64,000 bases of DNA. Source: Clostridiaceae bacterium. GTDB taxonomy: Bacteria > Bacillota > Clostridia > DUPQ01. Below the pieces are notes generated by a model that saw only the letters and a list, made by a program, of their open reading frames with translations, was not told the origin of the DNA and searched no databases. The first letter of the stretch is position 1. Every line of letters begins with the position of its first letter. Positions 28,179-37,026 of the stretch are shown one piece after another. A program made the position numbers and the translations under genes. The DNA is taken from the NCBI GenBank assembly GCA_012838235.1, contig DUPQ01000014.1, positions 64,108 through 128,107 of the forward strand, in the 5' to 3' direction.

Positions 28179-29618
28179 TTAAGTATAACTCAAAGGTGCC
28201 TGTCTGTTTAAACAGTCACTGTAATCTTCTTTCAGGTAGTCTATGAAATCCGACCACTCTTTATCGGTCATACCGCTTTTAATCTCTTTTTTTGAAAACT
28301 CATACAGAGCTTTGAACGCATTTTCCTGAGAAACGGAAGATATATGGCGATTTATATATCTATCCAATCCGACAAAGAAATCAAACGGACTTAAAGAAAA
28401 TCCGGTTATATACTCAATTGTTCTTTCGAAATGAACACTGTTTTTGTATCTTTCGGTCAATGCGGCTACTCTTTTCAGACTACTTATTTCATCAAAAGAA
28501 ATAAAGCGATTTTCATAAACATCATATGGGGCATTCATATTAAACTTATATGCATATTTGTCCTTTTCTTCACGTATTTTTGTTCCCTTAAGTAACTTCA
28601 AAAATCCCAGTTGCAACCGGTCACAGGCATAAAACAATGAGTTATATGACTCTCTTACCGAAGATATATCGTCATAAGGTAATCCCGCAATCAGGTCCGC
28701 ATGAACATTGATATTACCTAATCTTCTGAGTTTTTTCATATTTCTTATTGCCTTTTCAATATCCGAAGGTCTGTCAATGGCCAAAAGAACTTTATTGTCG
28801 GTACTCTGAATACCAATCTCCATCTGCAGCTTACCTTTAGGGAATTTTTCCAGGATACAAAACATTTCTTCATCAAATAACTCCGGACGCATTTCCATAT
28901 GATAGGTTTTTGTATATTTCTCACTTAACAGGCCCTGAAAAATATCTTTTGCTCTTTTCATATTATAATTAAAGGTCCTGTCCACGAATTTAATAGTGGA
29001 GACAGTACTGAACTTCTCAAATTCCAGAAGATCCTGCAATGTATGAGAAACCGTTTTAGCTCTTATGCCTGAAATACGGGAAGATAAGCAATATGAGCAC
29101 TTGTAAGGACAACCTCTTGAAGACTCATAATATGCAATATTACCCGAAATTGTCTCATTTACGGAGTATTGTATACCTGTTTGTGTAAATTTACCGAATA
29201 TCTTACCGTCTATTATTTTTTCATCACTACCCTTTTCCAGAAAATCGGCAAATGCCTCTTCCCCTTCATTTATTATGACATAATCAATAAATGTATGATT
29301 TTTCAGTAAATCCTCCGCGTCATAAGATACTTCCGGTCCTCCGAATACTATCAATGAATCCGGAAGAAGACTTTTTATACCGCCGGCATAGAAGAGAATC
29401 TCACGGATATTGTAAATATAGCAGGAAAAGGCATACACATCTGCCTTCAGCGAATAGAGCGAATATAGTACCTCGTCAAACTTATCCTTAAGATTGTTTT
29501 CCACAATAATTATTTCATGCTTATTCGGAAGCTGCTGCTCGGCATATTTTTTTAAGCATCTTACTGCTAAATTGGTATGAACATAGGAGCTGTTGAGTGC
29601 AAACAATACAACTTTCAT
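28179..29618 (-). CDS. B12-binding-like radical SAM protein
   Basis: A 479-residue radical SAM enzyme. The N-terminal Rossmann-like region (about 1-130, ending FGGPEVSYDAEDLL, VIINEGEEAF) is of the B12-binding type but has no D-x-H-x-x-G cobalamin-ligand motif. The radical SAM cluster is C170-x3-C174-x2-C177 in RGCPYKCSYCLSS. The C-terminal helical region fits the DUF4080 extension. Such proteins are related to MiaB-like and hopanoid/bacteriochlorophyll methylases, but the substrate is unknown. Its start overlaps the dinB stop by 4 bases, hence coupled translation. Confidence 0.85.
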   Translation of the reverse strand: MKVVLFALNSSYVHTNLAVRCLKKYAEQQLPNKHEIIIVENNLKDKFDEVLYSLYSLKADVYAFSCYIYNIREILFYAGGIKSLLPDSLIVFGGPEVSYDAEDLLKNHTFIDYVIINEGEEAFADFLEKGSDEKIIDGKIFGKFTQTGIQYSVNETISGNIAYYESSRGCPYKCSYCLSSRISGIRAKTVSHTLQDLLEFEKFSTVSTIKFVDRTFNYNMKRAKDIFQGLLSEKYTKTYHMEMRPELFDEEMFCILEKFPKGKLQMEIGIQSTDNKVLLAIDRPSDIEKAIRNMKKLRRLGNINVHADLIAGLPYDDISSVRESYNSLFYACDRLQLGFLKLLKGTKIREEKDKYAYKFNMNAPYDVYENRFISFDEISSLKRVAALTERYKNSVHFERTIEYITGFSLSPFDFFVGLDRYINRHISSVSQENAFKALYEFSKKEIKSGMTDKEWSDFIDYLKEDYSDCLNRQAPLSYT

Positions 29619-30766
29619 AAAACATTTCCTCGTTTTATAAGATTCTTACCGAATTTATCTTTAAGTTCGTCGATAGTTTCTTCCAACTTCTCTTCCTTCT
29701 CTCTGTCCTGAAAATCCATGCTTATCTGCATATCTTTCCCCTTCAATGAACCGACCGATACGCCTAAAAGTCGCACAGGCTTATCCTCATCCCAGTTATC
29801 TTCCAGCAATTTACATGCCGCATTATATATATCTTTCGTAAGATTGCTCTGTTCAATCTGCATCTGACGGTTAATCATCTTAAAAGTATTGTATTTAATC
29901 TGAACGGTGACAACGCTCCCTTCCAGTTTCCTTCTTCTCAATGTTCGTGCTACCGAATCGGTAAGCAGTGCCATAACTTTCTTTGCTTCTTTTATATCGA
30001 TAATATCCTGTGCTAAAGTTTCCATACGTCCGCAGGAAAGATTTTCCGCCTGCACGGGACACACCGGGTCGTCATCTATGCCGTTGGACCTGTTATACAG
30101 ATAAAAGCCGTATTTACCGAATTTCTTAACAAGATAAGCAACATCACATGTAGCCAAATCCCCTATTGTGTTTACTCCTTCGTTAATTAACTTTTCCGCT
30201 GTGACTTTACCTATTCCGTACAGATTTCTGACAGGCATGGGCCATAAAACGTCCTCTATTTCATTTTTATACAGTGTGGTTATACCCAAAGGCTTCTTTA
30301 TGTCCGATGCCATTTTTGCAAGAAACTTGTTTTCGCTGATACCTATCGAACACCATAAACCCATTTCATCTTTCAGCCTGTTCTGTATCGAGGTTGCAAT
30401 ATCAAGAGGGGTTCCGAAGAGTTTTCTGCTGTTTGTGACATCCATCCATGCTTCATCTATGCTGTTTATCTCTATTATCGGTGTGTACTCATACAGCAGT
30501 TTAAATACTTGCGAAGAACATTTTTCGTAATATGCATGATCGGGTTTTACCAGTATCAGGTCGGGATACAACTTAAGAGCCTCATTTATGGTCATGGTCA
30601 CTCTTATTCCGTATTTTCTGGCTTCATAGTTGGAGGCCAATATAATGCCGGAACGGTATTTGGGATCACCTGCAACAGCGGCGGGTTTATTCAGAAGAGT
30701 TTTATCTCTTCTGGACTCACACATTATGAAAAAGGCATTCATATCAACCAGCAATATATCCCGCAT
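29615..30766 (-). CDS. dinB: Y-family DNA polymerase (DNA polymerase IV-like)
   Basis: Translesion polymerase of 383 residues. Catalytic carboxylates are present in VDMNAFF (D8) and SIDEAWMD. The palm, fingers, thumb (YGIGKVTAEKLINEGVNTIG helix-hairpin-helix) and little-finger domain (about 240-350) are all recognisable. The motif around the first Asp (FFIMCE rather than FFA-S/A-VE) departs from standard DinB and places it with the variant DinB/UvrX-like polymerases of Firmicutes. The ATG at 30766 has GGAG 6 bases upstream. Paired with a radical SAM gene, for which no functional link is known. Confidence 0.9.
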   Translation of the reverse strand: MRDILLVDMNAFFIMCESRRDKTLLNKPAAVAGDPKYRSGIILASNYEARKYGIRVTMTINEALKLYPDLILVKPDHAYYEKCSSQVFKLLYEYTPIIEINSIDEAWMDVTNSRKLFGTPLDIATSIQNRLKDEMGLWCSIGISENKFLAKMASDIKKPLGITTLYKNEIEDVLWPMPVRNLYGIGKVTAEKLINEGVNTIGDLATCDVAYLVKKFGKYGFYLYNRSNGIDDDPVCPVQAENLSCGRMETLAQDIIDIKEAKKVMALLTDSVARTLRRRKLEGSVVTVQIKYNTFKMINRQMQIEQSNLTKDIYNAACKLLEDNWDEDKPVRLLGVSVGSLKGKDMQISMDFQDREKEEKLEETIDELKDKFGKNLIKRGNVL

Positions 30767-30873
30767 TGAAAACTCCGACGGTATTGTTATAAAGATATGA
30801 TATATCAATGAATTTTACTTGTCAAAAGGAGCAAAACGGATATCGGCATTACTTAAATAACTGAAAAATAGGG

Positions 30874-30902
30874 TTGACACGACACTGATATGAAATTAAA
30901 AT
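30874..30902 (+). promoter_or_regulatory. Sigma-A promoter of tRNA-Lys
   Basis: A consensus TTGACA (30874-30879) and TAAAAT (30897-30902) are exactly 17 bases apart; the start point is about 6 bases before the tRNA. Confidence 0.85.
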
Positions 30903-30915
30903 ACTAGTTGCGCCT

Positions 30916-30991
30916 GTGCCATTAGCTCAGATGGTAGAGCACCTGACTCTTAATCAGGGTGTCCGGGGTTCGATCCCCCGATGGCGCACCA
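30916..30991 (+). tRNA. tRNA-Lys (anticodon CUU)
   Basis: A 76-base tRNA with CCA encoded. The acceptor GTGCCAT/ATGGCGC contains one G-U pair, the anticodon stem CCTGA/TCAGG encloses loop CTCTTAA (anticodon CTT), and the T-loop is TTCGATC. It reads AAG codons. Confidence 0.97.
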
Positions 30992-30992
30992 A

Positions 30993-31017
30993 AAGAAGGA
31001 TTTATGCCTTCTTTTTT
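30993..31017. terminator. Terminator after tRNA-Lys
   Basis: AAGAAGG and CCTTCTT form a 7-bp stem around TTTATG, followed by T6 for the plus strand. The T-run overlaps the stop codon of the convergent YhaM-like gene, and the hairpin may also end that transcript. Confidence 0.75.
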
Positions 31018-31975
31018 ATTTATCAAAATCCGGTCTGATAACTCTTCTTTCCAGTGAATAAACAATTCTTTCGCTTATTGCACCTTTTTCCAGTGTTTCA
31101 TATGCATTATTGAAATCATAAACTCTTGCATCCATCAGATCGATATGATGAAGCAATTCCGCTTCCAGGAACATGGGCATTTTTGTACTTCCGTGTTCCG
31201 GTATGTTGTGATGGCTTAATATCATATGTTTTATCAACAGCTCTTTATTCTCCGATAAGCCGGCTTTCTTGGCCATTTCACCGATATAGCAAATACCTAT
31301 CTCAATATGCCCCATCAACTGCCCTTCAAGGGAATAATCTGTGACAATACCTAATTCATTTGAATCCATCTCCCGCAATTTCATTATGTCATGCAGTAAA
31401 ATGCCGGTATAGAGAATATCCGTATTAATCTCTTTATACACAGCTGACAATGCTTTTGCTACATCCAGCATGGTTGTAATATGATAGAGAAATCCTCCTC
31501 TTACCGAATGGTGTAGCACCTTAGCTGCGGGATAATACATTAATTGTTCTTCATATTGCTTGTAGACCATATAGCATAATCTTCTCAGTTGCTCATCCTT
31601 TATGCTTTCGATATATGTCAGTGCTTTTTTGTACATATCTTCCGATGGAAACGGTGCACTCGGTACAAAATCCGCAATTCTTTTCTGTATTTCTTCCGGC
31701 GCTTTGGTTATATATGATACATTCAGTTGTAAATTACCCTGAAACTCCGTAACTCTGCCGGTAATATAATACAATACACCGGTTTCATATTGCGACCCTT
31801 CATTGGGATCGGCATCCCATTTCTTACCGTTTATCTCCCCTGTTTGATCTTTGAACATAAAGTCCATATAGTACTTATTATTGGATGCTTTCCTGTGCTC
31901 GCTGTTCCATAATACGAACAATTGCTTCTTTATTTCCATTCCGGTTGCTAAATCTGTGACCTTAATATCTCCCAT
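31016..31975 (-). CDS. YhaM-like 3'-5' exoribonuclease (OB fold + HD domain)
   Basis: A 319-residue protein with an N-terminal OB-fold nucleic-acid-binding domain (about 15-90, FKDQTGEINGKKWDA) and an HD phosphohydrolase domain (about 145-300) with HHSVRGGFLYH, the HD pair in GILLHDIMKL, and LIKHMILSHHN. This is the architecture of Bacillus YhaM, which degrades RNA and single-stranded DNA. The ATG at 31975 has AAAGGA 7 bases upstream even though it lies 28 bases inside the ABC ATPase gene, so the overlap looks real. Confidence 0.88.
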   Translation of the reverse strand: MGDIKVTDLATGMEIKKQLFVLWNSEHRKASNNKYYMDFMFKDQTGEINGKKWDADPNEGSQYETGVLYYITGRVTEFQGNLQLNVSYITKAPEEIQKRIADFVPSAPFPSEDMYKKALTYIESIKDEQLRRLCYMVYKQYEEQLMYYPAAKVLHHSVRGGFLYHITTMLDVAKALSAVYKEINTDILYTGILLHDIMKLREMDSNELGIVTDYSLEGQLMGHIEIGICYIGEMAKKAGLSENKELLIKHMILSHHNIPEHGSTKMPMFLEAELLHHIDLMDARVYDFNNAYETLEKGAISERIVYSLERRVIRPDFDK

Positions 31976-32649
31976 AACCTGTTCCTTTCAATATCCCTGT
32001 CGGAATCATTCATTTTATATGCATTCTTGCTTGTATATATTATTCTTGTCGGACTGTCTCCCAACACATGTATATCATAAGCCAAACACAGAGCTTCCTC
32101 CAGATTATGTGTTACATATATGACGGTTTTTCTGTTTTGTCTCCACATTTCCAGGAATCTTTCCATTATATCTTCTTTTTGAGTGGGATCCAGTCCCTTA
32201 AAAGGTTCATCCATAAGAAGCACATCGAAATCTTTTACAAAGGCTCTTGCAATGGAGACTCTCTGAGCCATACCGCCGCTTAACTGATTTGGATAATAAT
32301 GGGAATATTTATCCATTTCCACCATTTTAAGACAGGACATTATACTCTCATCCATTTCGGCTTTGGACAGATGTTTGCTGTCCAATACAAACTGCAGGTT
32401 TTTATACACGGTGTAATTATCCAGCAATCTGGGCTCCTGAAATATGTATGAATACTTTAATTTTTCAAAATCGGAACGCGCCACCGTAAATTCTCCGGTT
32501 ATGGAGGATAAGACATTCAGTAATGTGGTTTTTCCGCAGCCGGATTTACCTAAAAGACAGGTAATCCTGTTCTTTTCAATTTCCATACTGAAATCTTGGA
32601 AAATTACTTTATCATCATATGATTTTGTCAGATTTTTCAGCCGGAGCAT
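31948..32649 (-). CDS. ABC transporter ATP-binding protein (nitrate/sulfonate/taurine type)
   Basis: A 233-residue ATPase of the NitD/SsuB/TauB group. Walker A is LLGKSGCGKTTL, the signature LSGGMAQRVSIARA, Walker B VLLMDEP, and the switch His is in YVTHNLEEA. The ATG at 32649 gives the family start (MLRLKNLTKSY); the gene overlaps the permease gene by 35 bases. Partner of the permease upstream. No periplasmic or lipoprotein substrate-binding gene is next to it. Confidence 0.9.
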   Translation of the reverse strand: MLRLKNLTKSYDDKVIFQDFSMEIEKNRITCLLGKSGCGKTTLLNVLSSITGEFTVARSDFEKLKYSYIFQEPRLLDNYTVYKNLQFVLDSKHLSKAEMDESIMSCLKMVEMDKYSHYYPNQLSGGMAQRVSIARAFVKDFDVLLMDEPFKGLDPTQKEDIMERFLEMWRQNRKTVIYVTHNLEEALCLAYDIHVLGDSPTRIIYTSKNAYKMNDSDRDIERNRLWEILRSQI

Positions 32650-33379
32650 TGCGTCTTCCGCCTTCCGTAATTTTCTTAAATAACTGCTCAAATAAAAAGC
32701 TCAGTAACAGTATAACAAATGTCCAGGCAAAGACTTCCGCGGTATCCAGATTATACTTTGCCTGTAAAAGTTTTGTCCCTATACCGTATCGGGGATTAGC
32801 CAACACTTCGGCGGCAACTGCAACTCTGAAAGAAAGACCTATAGCGGTATTCATTCCCGCCATAAGAAAAGGTTTTACCGATGCCAGATATATCCCGGTA
32901 AATACTTTTACAGGTTGTACCCGATAAACTTTTGCCATATCCAGAAGTTTGTTGTCGGTACTCCTAATGCCTTTTACAACATTGTCATATATCGGCGGAA
33001 AGCACATTATGATATTAACCGCCAGCGGTGCCAGATTGTAACTGAACCATATTATTGCAAGTATTATGAAACTCATAACCGGTGTGGACCGTATTACGGT
33101 GATAAAGGGAGAAAGCAATATCTCCACATTTTTGTTTAAACCGGCTATTACTCCTAATAAAAATGCCGATATAACGGCAGTTAAAAACCCTGCCACTATT
33201 CTTAACAGCGAGTACAGAATTTGGTTATAGAAAGCCGGTTGGGATAATAACCTTATAAGTGTGGCAAAGGTAATGTACGGCGAAGGCAAAAGAAGCTCTT
33301 TACCTATTATCACAGATAAAATCTGCCATACCAAGAGCCACAATATTATTGCTGCCGCTTTTAAAAACCTTTTTTTCAT
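32615..33379 (-). CDS. ABC transporter permease (nitrate/sulfonate/taurine type)
   Basis: A 255-residue integral membrane protein with about six helices. The permease loop that contacts the ATPase is recognisable (EVLANPRYGIGTKLLQAKYN, matching the A-E-x3-G-x-G-I/L-G pattern of the BPD_transp_1 family). The ATG at 33379 lies after GTGAGG; the preceding gene ends at 33385. The substrate cannot be told; relatives carry sulfonates, nitrate, or thiamine precursors such as HMP. Confidence 0.88.
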   Translation of the reverse strand: MKKRFLKAAAIILWLLVWQILSVIIGKELLLPSPYITFATLIRLLSQPAFYNQILYSLLRIVAGFLTAVISAFLLGVIAGLNKNVEILLSPFITVIRSTPVMSFIILAIIWFSYNLAPLAVNIIMCFPPIYDNVVKGIRSTDNKLLDMAKVYRVQPVKVFTGIYLASVKPFLMAGMNTAIGLSFRVAVAAEVLANPRYGIGTKLLQAKYNLDTAEVFAWTFVILLLSFLFEQLFKKITEGGRRNAPAEKSDKII

Positions 33380-33384
33380 TAACC

Positions 33385-34275
33385 TCACTTTTTTGCTTTA
33401 GGTGCTTCTATTCCGTCATCAACTAACACTTCTTCCGGAGGTGTCAGTAAAACTTCTGGATTCTGTAGTATCTTGGAAAACATCCTCATAGATGATGCAT
33501 AGTAAAATCCGTCACATATTCTTTCATCCACAACCATTTTCAGACTTATTATTCTCTTTTTAATCAACTCGCCCTCGTCCGAGCCCTGATACTGATACTC
33601 CCTTTTTCCCATTGCGAGAAATACCGATGTCGTTCCGAAGTTATATAAATGGTGATAAACCGATTTAATACCCAAAGAACCCATATTTGTTAAATATGCA
33701 CTGCAATGGAACGGTGAAAAATCAATGGCCGCTTTAGGCATTATACCTATTCTGTCCATCCACATCAAAGTATTGATTACCGCTTTAATTATAAATGTCG
33801 GCATATGCCCTACCAGTTTAGCAAACTTATCGGTATCATTTTCCGAACCGCTTTCCTTATTAAGGTTAACTTCCTTATTAACAATTTCCACTACATCCTT
33901 AAGTGTTGATTCCGGAGCAAATTTCGGTTTGATATTGGTCTCTTCCCCGTCATCCGTCATGCTTCTTTTTATTGACATGGATATTGCTATATGATTTCTT
34001 GCATATATTTTATGTCCGCACACAAATCTGTTGACTCTCGGTCTTGTTGCCATGAGCCTTACAAGAGCGGCTATAAATACATGATAAAGCTTAAGTCCGG
34101 GAATATTCTCCTGGTTCTTCCTGACAAAAGCATCCAATTCCTCCACGTCCGCCACATCTTCAAAAAATATCTGACTGTCATTTCTGGTTTTCATAATATA
34201 CGGTATAAGAAGGAAAAACGTATCCACATTTCTCAATCTGTACCCGTCATACCTGTCGCCTAATTTTTTTTTCAT
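33385..34275 (-). CDS. 2-oxoacid dehydrogenase E2 / CAT-like acyltransferase homologue, catalytic His replaced
   Basis: A 296-residue protein with the fold-defining blocks of the E2 catalytic domain and chloramphenicol acetyltransferase: LYHVFIAALVRLMATRPRVNRFV, then AYLTNMGSLGIKSVYHHLYNFGTTSVFLAMG, and a C-terminal VVDERICDGFYYA. In active E2 and CAT enzymes the last block is H-x3-DG; here the His position is Glu (about residue 251), so classical acyl transfer is doubtful. There is no lipoyl or subunit-binding domain. It is first in an operon with an ABC transporter and YhaM; an extended -10 (TGA-TACAAT, minus strand, 34300-34305) lies just upstream, and a G-rich ribosome binding site supports the ATG at 34275. 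Confidence 0.7.
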   Translation of the reverse strand: MKKKLGDRYDGYRLRNVDTFFLLIPYIMKTRNDSQIFFEDVADVEELDAFVRKNQENIPGLKLYHVFIAALVRLMATRPRVNRFVCGHKIYARNHIAISMSIKRSMTDDGEETNIKPKFAPESTLKDVVEIVNKEVNLNKESGSENDTDKFAKLVGHMPTFIIKAVINTLMWMDRIGIMPKAAIDFSPFHCSAYLTNMGSLGIKSVYHHLYNFGTTSVFLAMGKREYQYQGSDEGELIKKRIISLKMVVDERICDGFYYASSMRMFSKILQNPEVLLTPPEEVLVDDGIEAPKAKK

Positions 34276-34442
34276 ATGTTTCCCCCCATTGTCCATGCTA
34301 TTGTATCATAATCGGTAAGATATAAAAATAGGCATTATTTATACTTAATTATATTTAAACAATATATCCTTAAATTTTACAGAGTATTAAACATTTGAGG
34401 GGTGAAATAATCATAGGTTATTGACACTGCTTTCAATGCTTC

Positions 34443-34510
34443 TTGACAATTAACATGTTTGTAAATAAAATCTAATGAATGATTTGACCTCTATATTTTT
34501 GGTCAGGTCA
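34443..34510 (+). promoter_or_regulatory. Aspartate kinase promoter and repeat-containing leader
   Basis: TTGACA (34443-34448) and TAAAAT (34466-34471) with a 17-base spacer. In the predicted leader, TGACC (34485-34489) can pair with either of two tandem GGTCA copies (34501-34505, 34506-34510). No lysine riboswitch is recognisable; the leader is only about 50 bases long. Confidence 0.7.
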
Positions 34511-34529
34511 CGGATAAAAGGAGACAGAT

Positions 34530-35894
34530 ATGTTGAAAGTAGTTAAATTCGGCGGTTCCAGCCTTTCAGATGCAACACAGGTAAAAAAAGTGTTTAATAT
34601 CGTTACTTCCGAACCTGCAAGAAAGTTTGTGGTTGTTTCCGCTCCGGGCAAAAGAAATGCTTCCGATGAAAAAGTAACCGATATGCTTATAGCATTAGCG
34701 GAAAAGGCCCTTGCAAATGAGGATGTAACTGAACAACTTAATAAAATAATTCAAAGATACAGAGACATTTCCACAGGTCTCGGCATGAATGACGATATTA
34801 TAGATACAATTACACAAGACCTAAAGAACAGACTTAATTCAGATAAATCGATAAAAGGAAGATATCTGGATAACCTTAAAGCCGCAGGAGAAGATAATTG
34901 CGCAAAGCTTGTAGCGAAATATTTTAATCTGCAGGGTGAAAAAGCAACTTATGTATCTCCCAAAGAAGCAGGTCTGCTGCTGACTGCCGAGTTCGGTAAC
35001 GCCCAGGTGCTTCCGGCATCCTATCAGAATCTGAAGGTTTTACATAATTACGAGGGTAAAGTTATTTTCCCGGGATTTTTCGGCTATTCCGTTAACGGCG
35101 ATGTGGTCACGCTACCCAGAGGCGGTTCCGATGTTACCGGTGCTATATTGGCGGTTGCTCTGGAGTGTGATGTTTATGAAAACTTCACCGATGTTGATTA
35201 CATTTACACGGTAAACCCCAATATTGTATCCGACCCTCTCCCGATTGACCATATGACTTTCAAGGAGATGCGCGAACTTTCATATGCCGGTTTCAGTGTG
35301 TTTCATGAAGAGGCTCTGACTCCTGTTTATTACAAATTCACTCACGTTAACGTCAGGAATACCAATAATCCTACCGCTCCCGGTACCATGATACATATGG
35401 AAGTTAACCAAAACAGAAAACATCGTATTACGGGTATAAGCGGTGATAAAGGATTTTCCACCATTACCGTAAGAAAATATCTTATGAACCGTGAAGTAGG
35501 TTTTGTGCGTAAAATATTACAGATGCTGGAGGAAGAATGCATTCCGTTTGAACACTCCCCATCGGGAATAGATGATATTTCCATAATACTTCGTTCAAAA
35601 TACTTAAACAAAGAAATTGAGGATAAACTTATCTGTCGTATTAAAAAGGAACTGGGTGCGGAGGAAGTTTCTATAGTTCATAATCAGGCTTTGGTAATGA
35701 TAGTAGGCGAAAAATGTCTTGATGACTCCGAAACACTTCATAAATGTTCCGAAGCTTTACATGAAGCCGGGATAGTTATAAAGATGCTCAATCAGGGATC
35801 TTCAAAATTAAGTATTATTGTAGGAATTGATGAAGCGGATTTTGAAAAAGCAATAAGGAGTCTTTACAATAAGTTCTTTATTGAAATGGCATAG
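34530..35894 (+). CDS. lysC: Aspartate kinase
   Basis: Phosphorylates aspartate, the first step to lysine, threonine, methionine and diaminopimelate. The 454-residue protein starts with the kinase signature VVKFGGSSLSDA; the catalytic region holds GFFGYSVNGDVVTLPRGGSDVTGA and NFTDVDYIYTVNPNI. The C-terminal 140 residues form two ACT domains (from about 315), implying allosteric control by an amino acid. AAAGGAGA precedes the ATG. lysA lies elsewhere in the window (62.2 kb) and is not linked. The symbol lysC is used for the family; a threonine-regulated isoform is equally possible. Confidence 0.93.
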   Translation: MLKVVKFGGSSLSDATQVKKVFNIVTSEPARKFVVVSAPGKRNASDEKVTDMLIALAEKALANEDVTEQLNKIIQRYRDISTGLGMNDDIIDTITQDLKNRLNSDKSIKGRYLDNLKAAGEDNCAKLVAKYFNLQGEKATYVSPKEAGLLLTAEFGNAQVLPASYQNLKVLHNYEGKVIFPGFFGYSVNGDVVTLPRGGSDVTGAILAVALECDVYENFTDVDYIYTVNPNIVSDPLPIDHMTFKEMRELSYAGFSVFHEEALTPVYYKFTHVNVRNTNNPTAPGTMIHMEVNQNRKHRITGISGDKGFSTITVRKYLMNREVGFVRKILQMLEEECIPFEHSPSGIDDISIILRSKYLNKEIEDKLICRIKKELGAEEVSIVHNQALVMIVGEKCLDDSETLHKCSEALHEAGIVIKMLNQGSSKLSIIVGIDEADFEKAIRSLYNKFFIEMA

Positions 35895-36021
35895 TATATT
35901 ATAAAGGTAACTCACTTTGAACAGTTGTGACCACGGTAATACTACCCTTTGTTCGCTGTTTCCTTATATTGTTTTTCAGTATATAATTTATTAATACAGC
36001 ATAGTGTTTTATGAGGAATAT

Positions 36022-36975
36022 ATGAAACAGTTTTTAGCAATATACCTTACATTATCCGTTATTATTGCATCGGTACGAGCAATAAAACCTAAGCAGTTCT
36101 TTTATGAAACATCACTCTTTTCCTGGAGTACCGAACAGACATATTCCGAAGGGTTAACCGATTATCTTGAAGTTCTTGATGTATGTGATATTAATTCTTC
36201 ATATCAATATTTCTCCGATGAGATGCTCAACAGTACATATCCGAGAGAATATATAAAAAAGCTTAATGAACAAGGTATCTCCACTTATTATCTTTCCGGT
36301 AATCCCACATGGGCAACCGCAAGAAGAAACAGAAGCATGAGGGAAAAGATTACTCTTGTATCTAAATACAATAGAAAAGTTGCGGAAAGAGAAAAATTCA
36401 CAGGCATAGTGTTTGATGTGGAACCGTATCTTTTATCCGATTGGAAGAAAGACAAAAATAATATAATGGATAAATTTCTTGATAACATGAAAGATTCCTA
36501 TCAATATGCTAAAGAGCAAAATCTGGAATTGATAGTGTGTGTTCCCTATTGGTTTGACAATGATTTTTATCACATTCTTGAACAACTGATTGCCGATGCA
36601 TGTGATAAACTGGCTGTAATGAACTATTACAGGAACAGTGAGATTAAGAATATTGAAAACGAACTGGAACTATGCAGGAAATACGGTAAGACAATCATAT
36701 GCATATCCGAACTGCAAAAACCCGTTTCCGATTCCGTACCGGATACCGTCACATACTATAATTACGGACTTATTGTCATGTGGAGAATGTGGAATCACCT
36801 ATACTCTCACTTTGATTATTCCAAACTGGAGTTTTCCTACCATTATTACAAACCTCTGAGAGACTTCCTGGATCAAATCAAGGTTCCGAAAGAACCCGTT
36901 GACATAATAAAACCTCAATATCAACAAAAAATACAGTACCCGGACGGTATTTCTACTGTACCGACCGTGTACTGA
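36022..36975 (+). CDS. Secreted TIM-barrel-like protein, possible glycoside hydrolase
   Basis: A 317-residue protein with a signal-peptide-like start (MKQFLAIYLTLSVIIASVRA). After it, alternating beta-alpha segments read like a TIM barrel: YLEVLDVCDINSSYQYF, GISTYYLSG, FTGIVFDVEPYLL (an acidic strand end as in GH18-like enzymes), LELIVCVPYWF, and KLAVMNYYRN. The D-x-E pair at about 131-133 is a plausible catalytic site. I cannot assign a family. The ATG at 36022 has GAGGA just upstream and is preferred over a GTG at 36004. It stands alone between unrelated genes. Confidence 0.55.
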   Translation: MKQFLAIYLTLSVIIASVRAIKPKQFFYETSLFSWSTEQTYSEGLTDYLEVLDVCDINSSYQYFSDEMLNSTYPREYIKKLNEQGISTYYLSGNPTWATARRNRSMREKITLVSKYNRKVAEREKFTGIVFDVEPYLLSDWKKDKNNIMDKFLDNMKDSYQYAKEQNLELIVCVPYWFDNDFYHILEQLIADACDKLAVMNYYRNSEIKNIENELELCRKYGKTIICISELQKPVSDSVPDTVTYYNYGLIVMWRMWNHLYSHFDYSKLEFSYHYYKPLRDFLDQIKVPKEPVDIIKPQYQQKIQYPDGISTVPTVY

Positions 36976-37026
36976 TGTGATTTTCTGATTTAATTAATAA
37001 TTACCTTTTACAAAAACAATCTTTTC

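Noticed and set aside
34311-34442. Lysine riboswitch before the aspartate kinase gene
   Set aside because: The mapped promoter leaves a leader of about 50 bases, too short for the lysine riboswitch, and no characteristic sequence was recognised.
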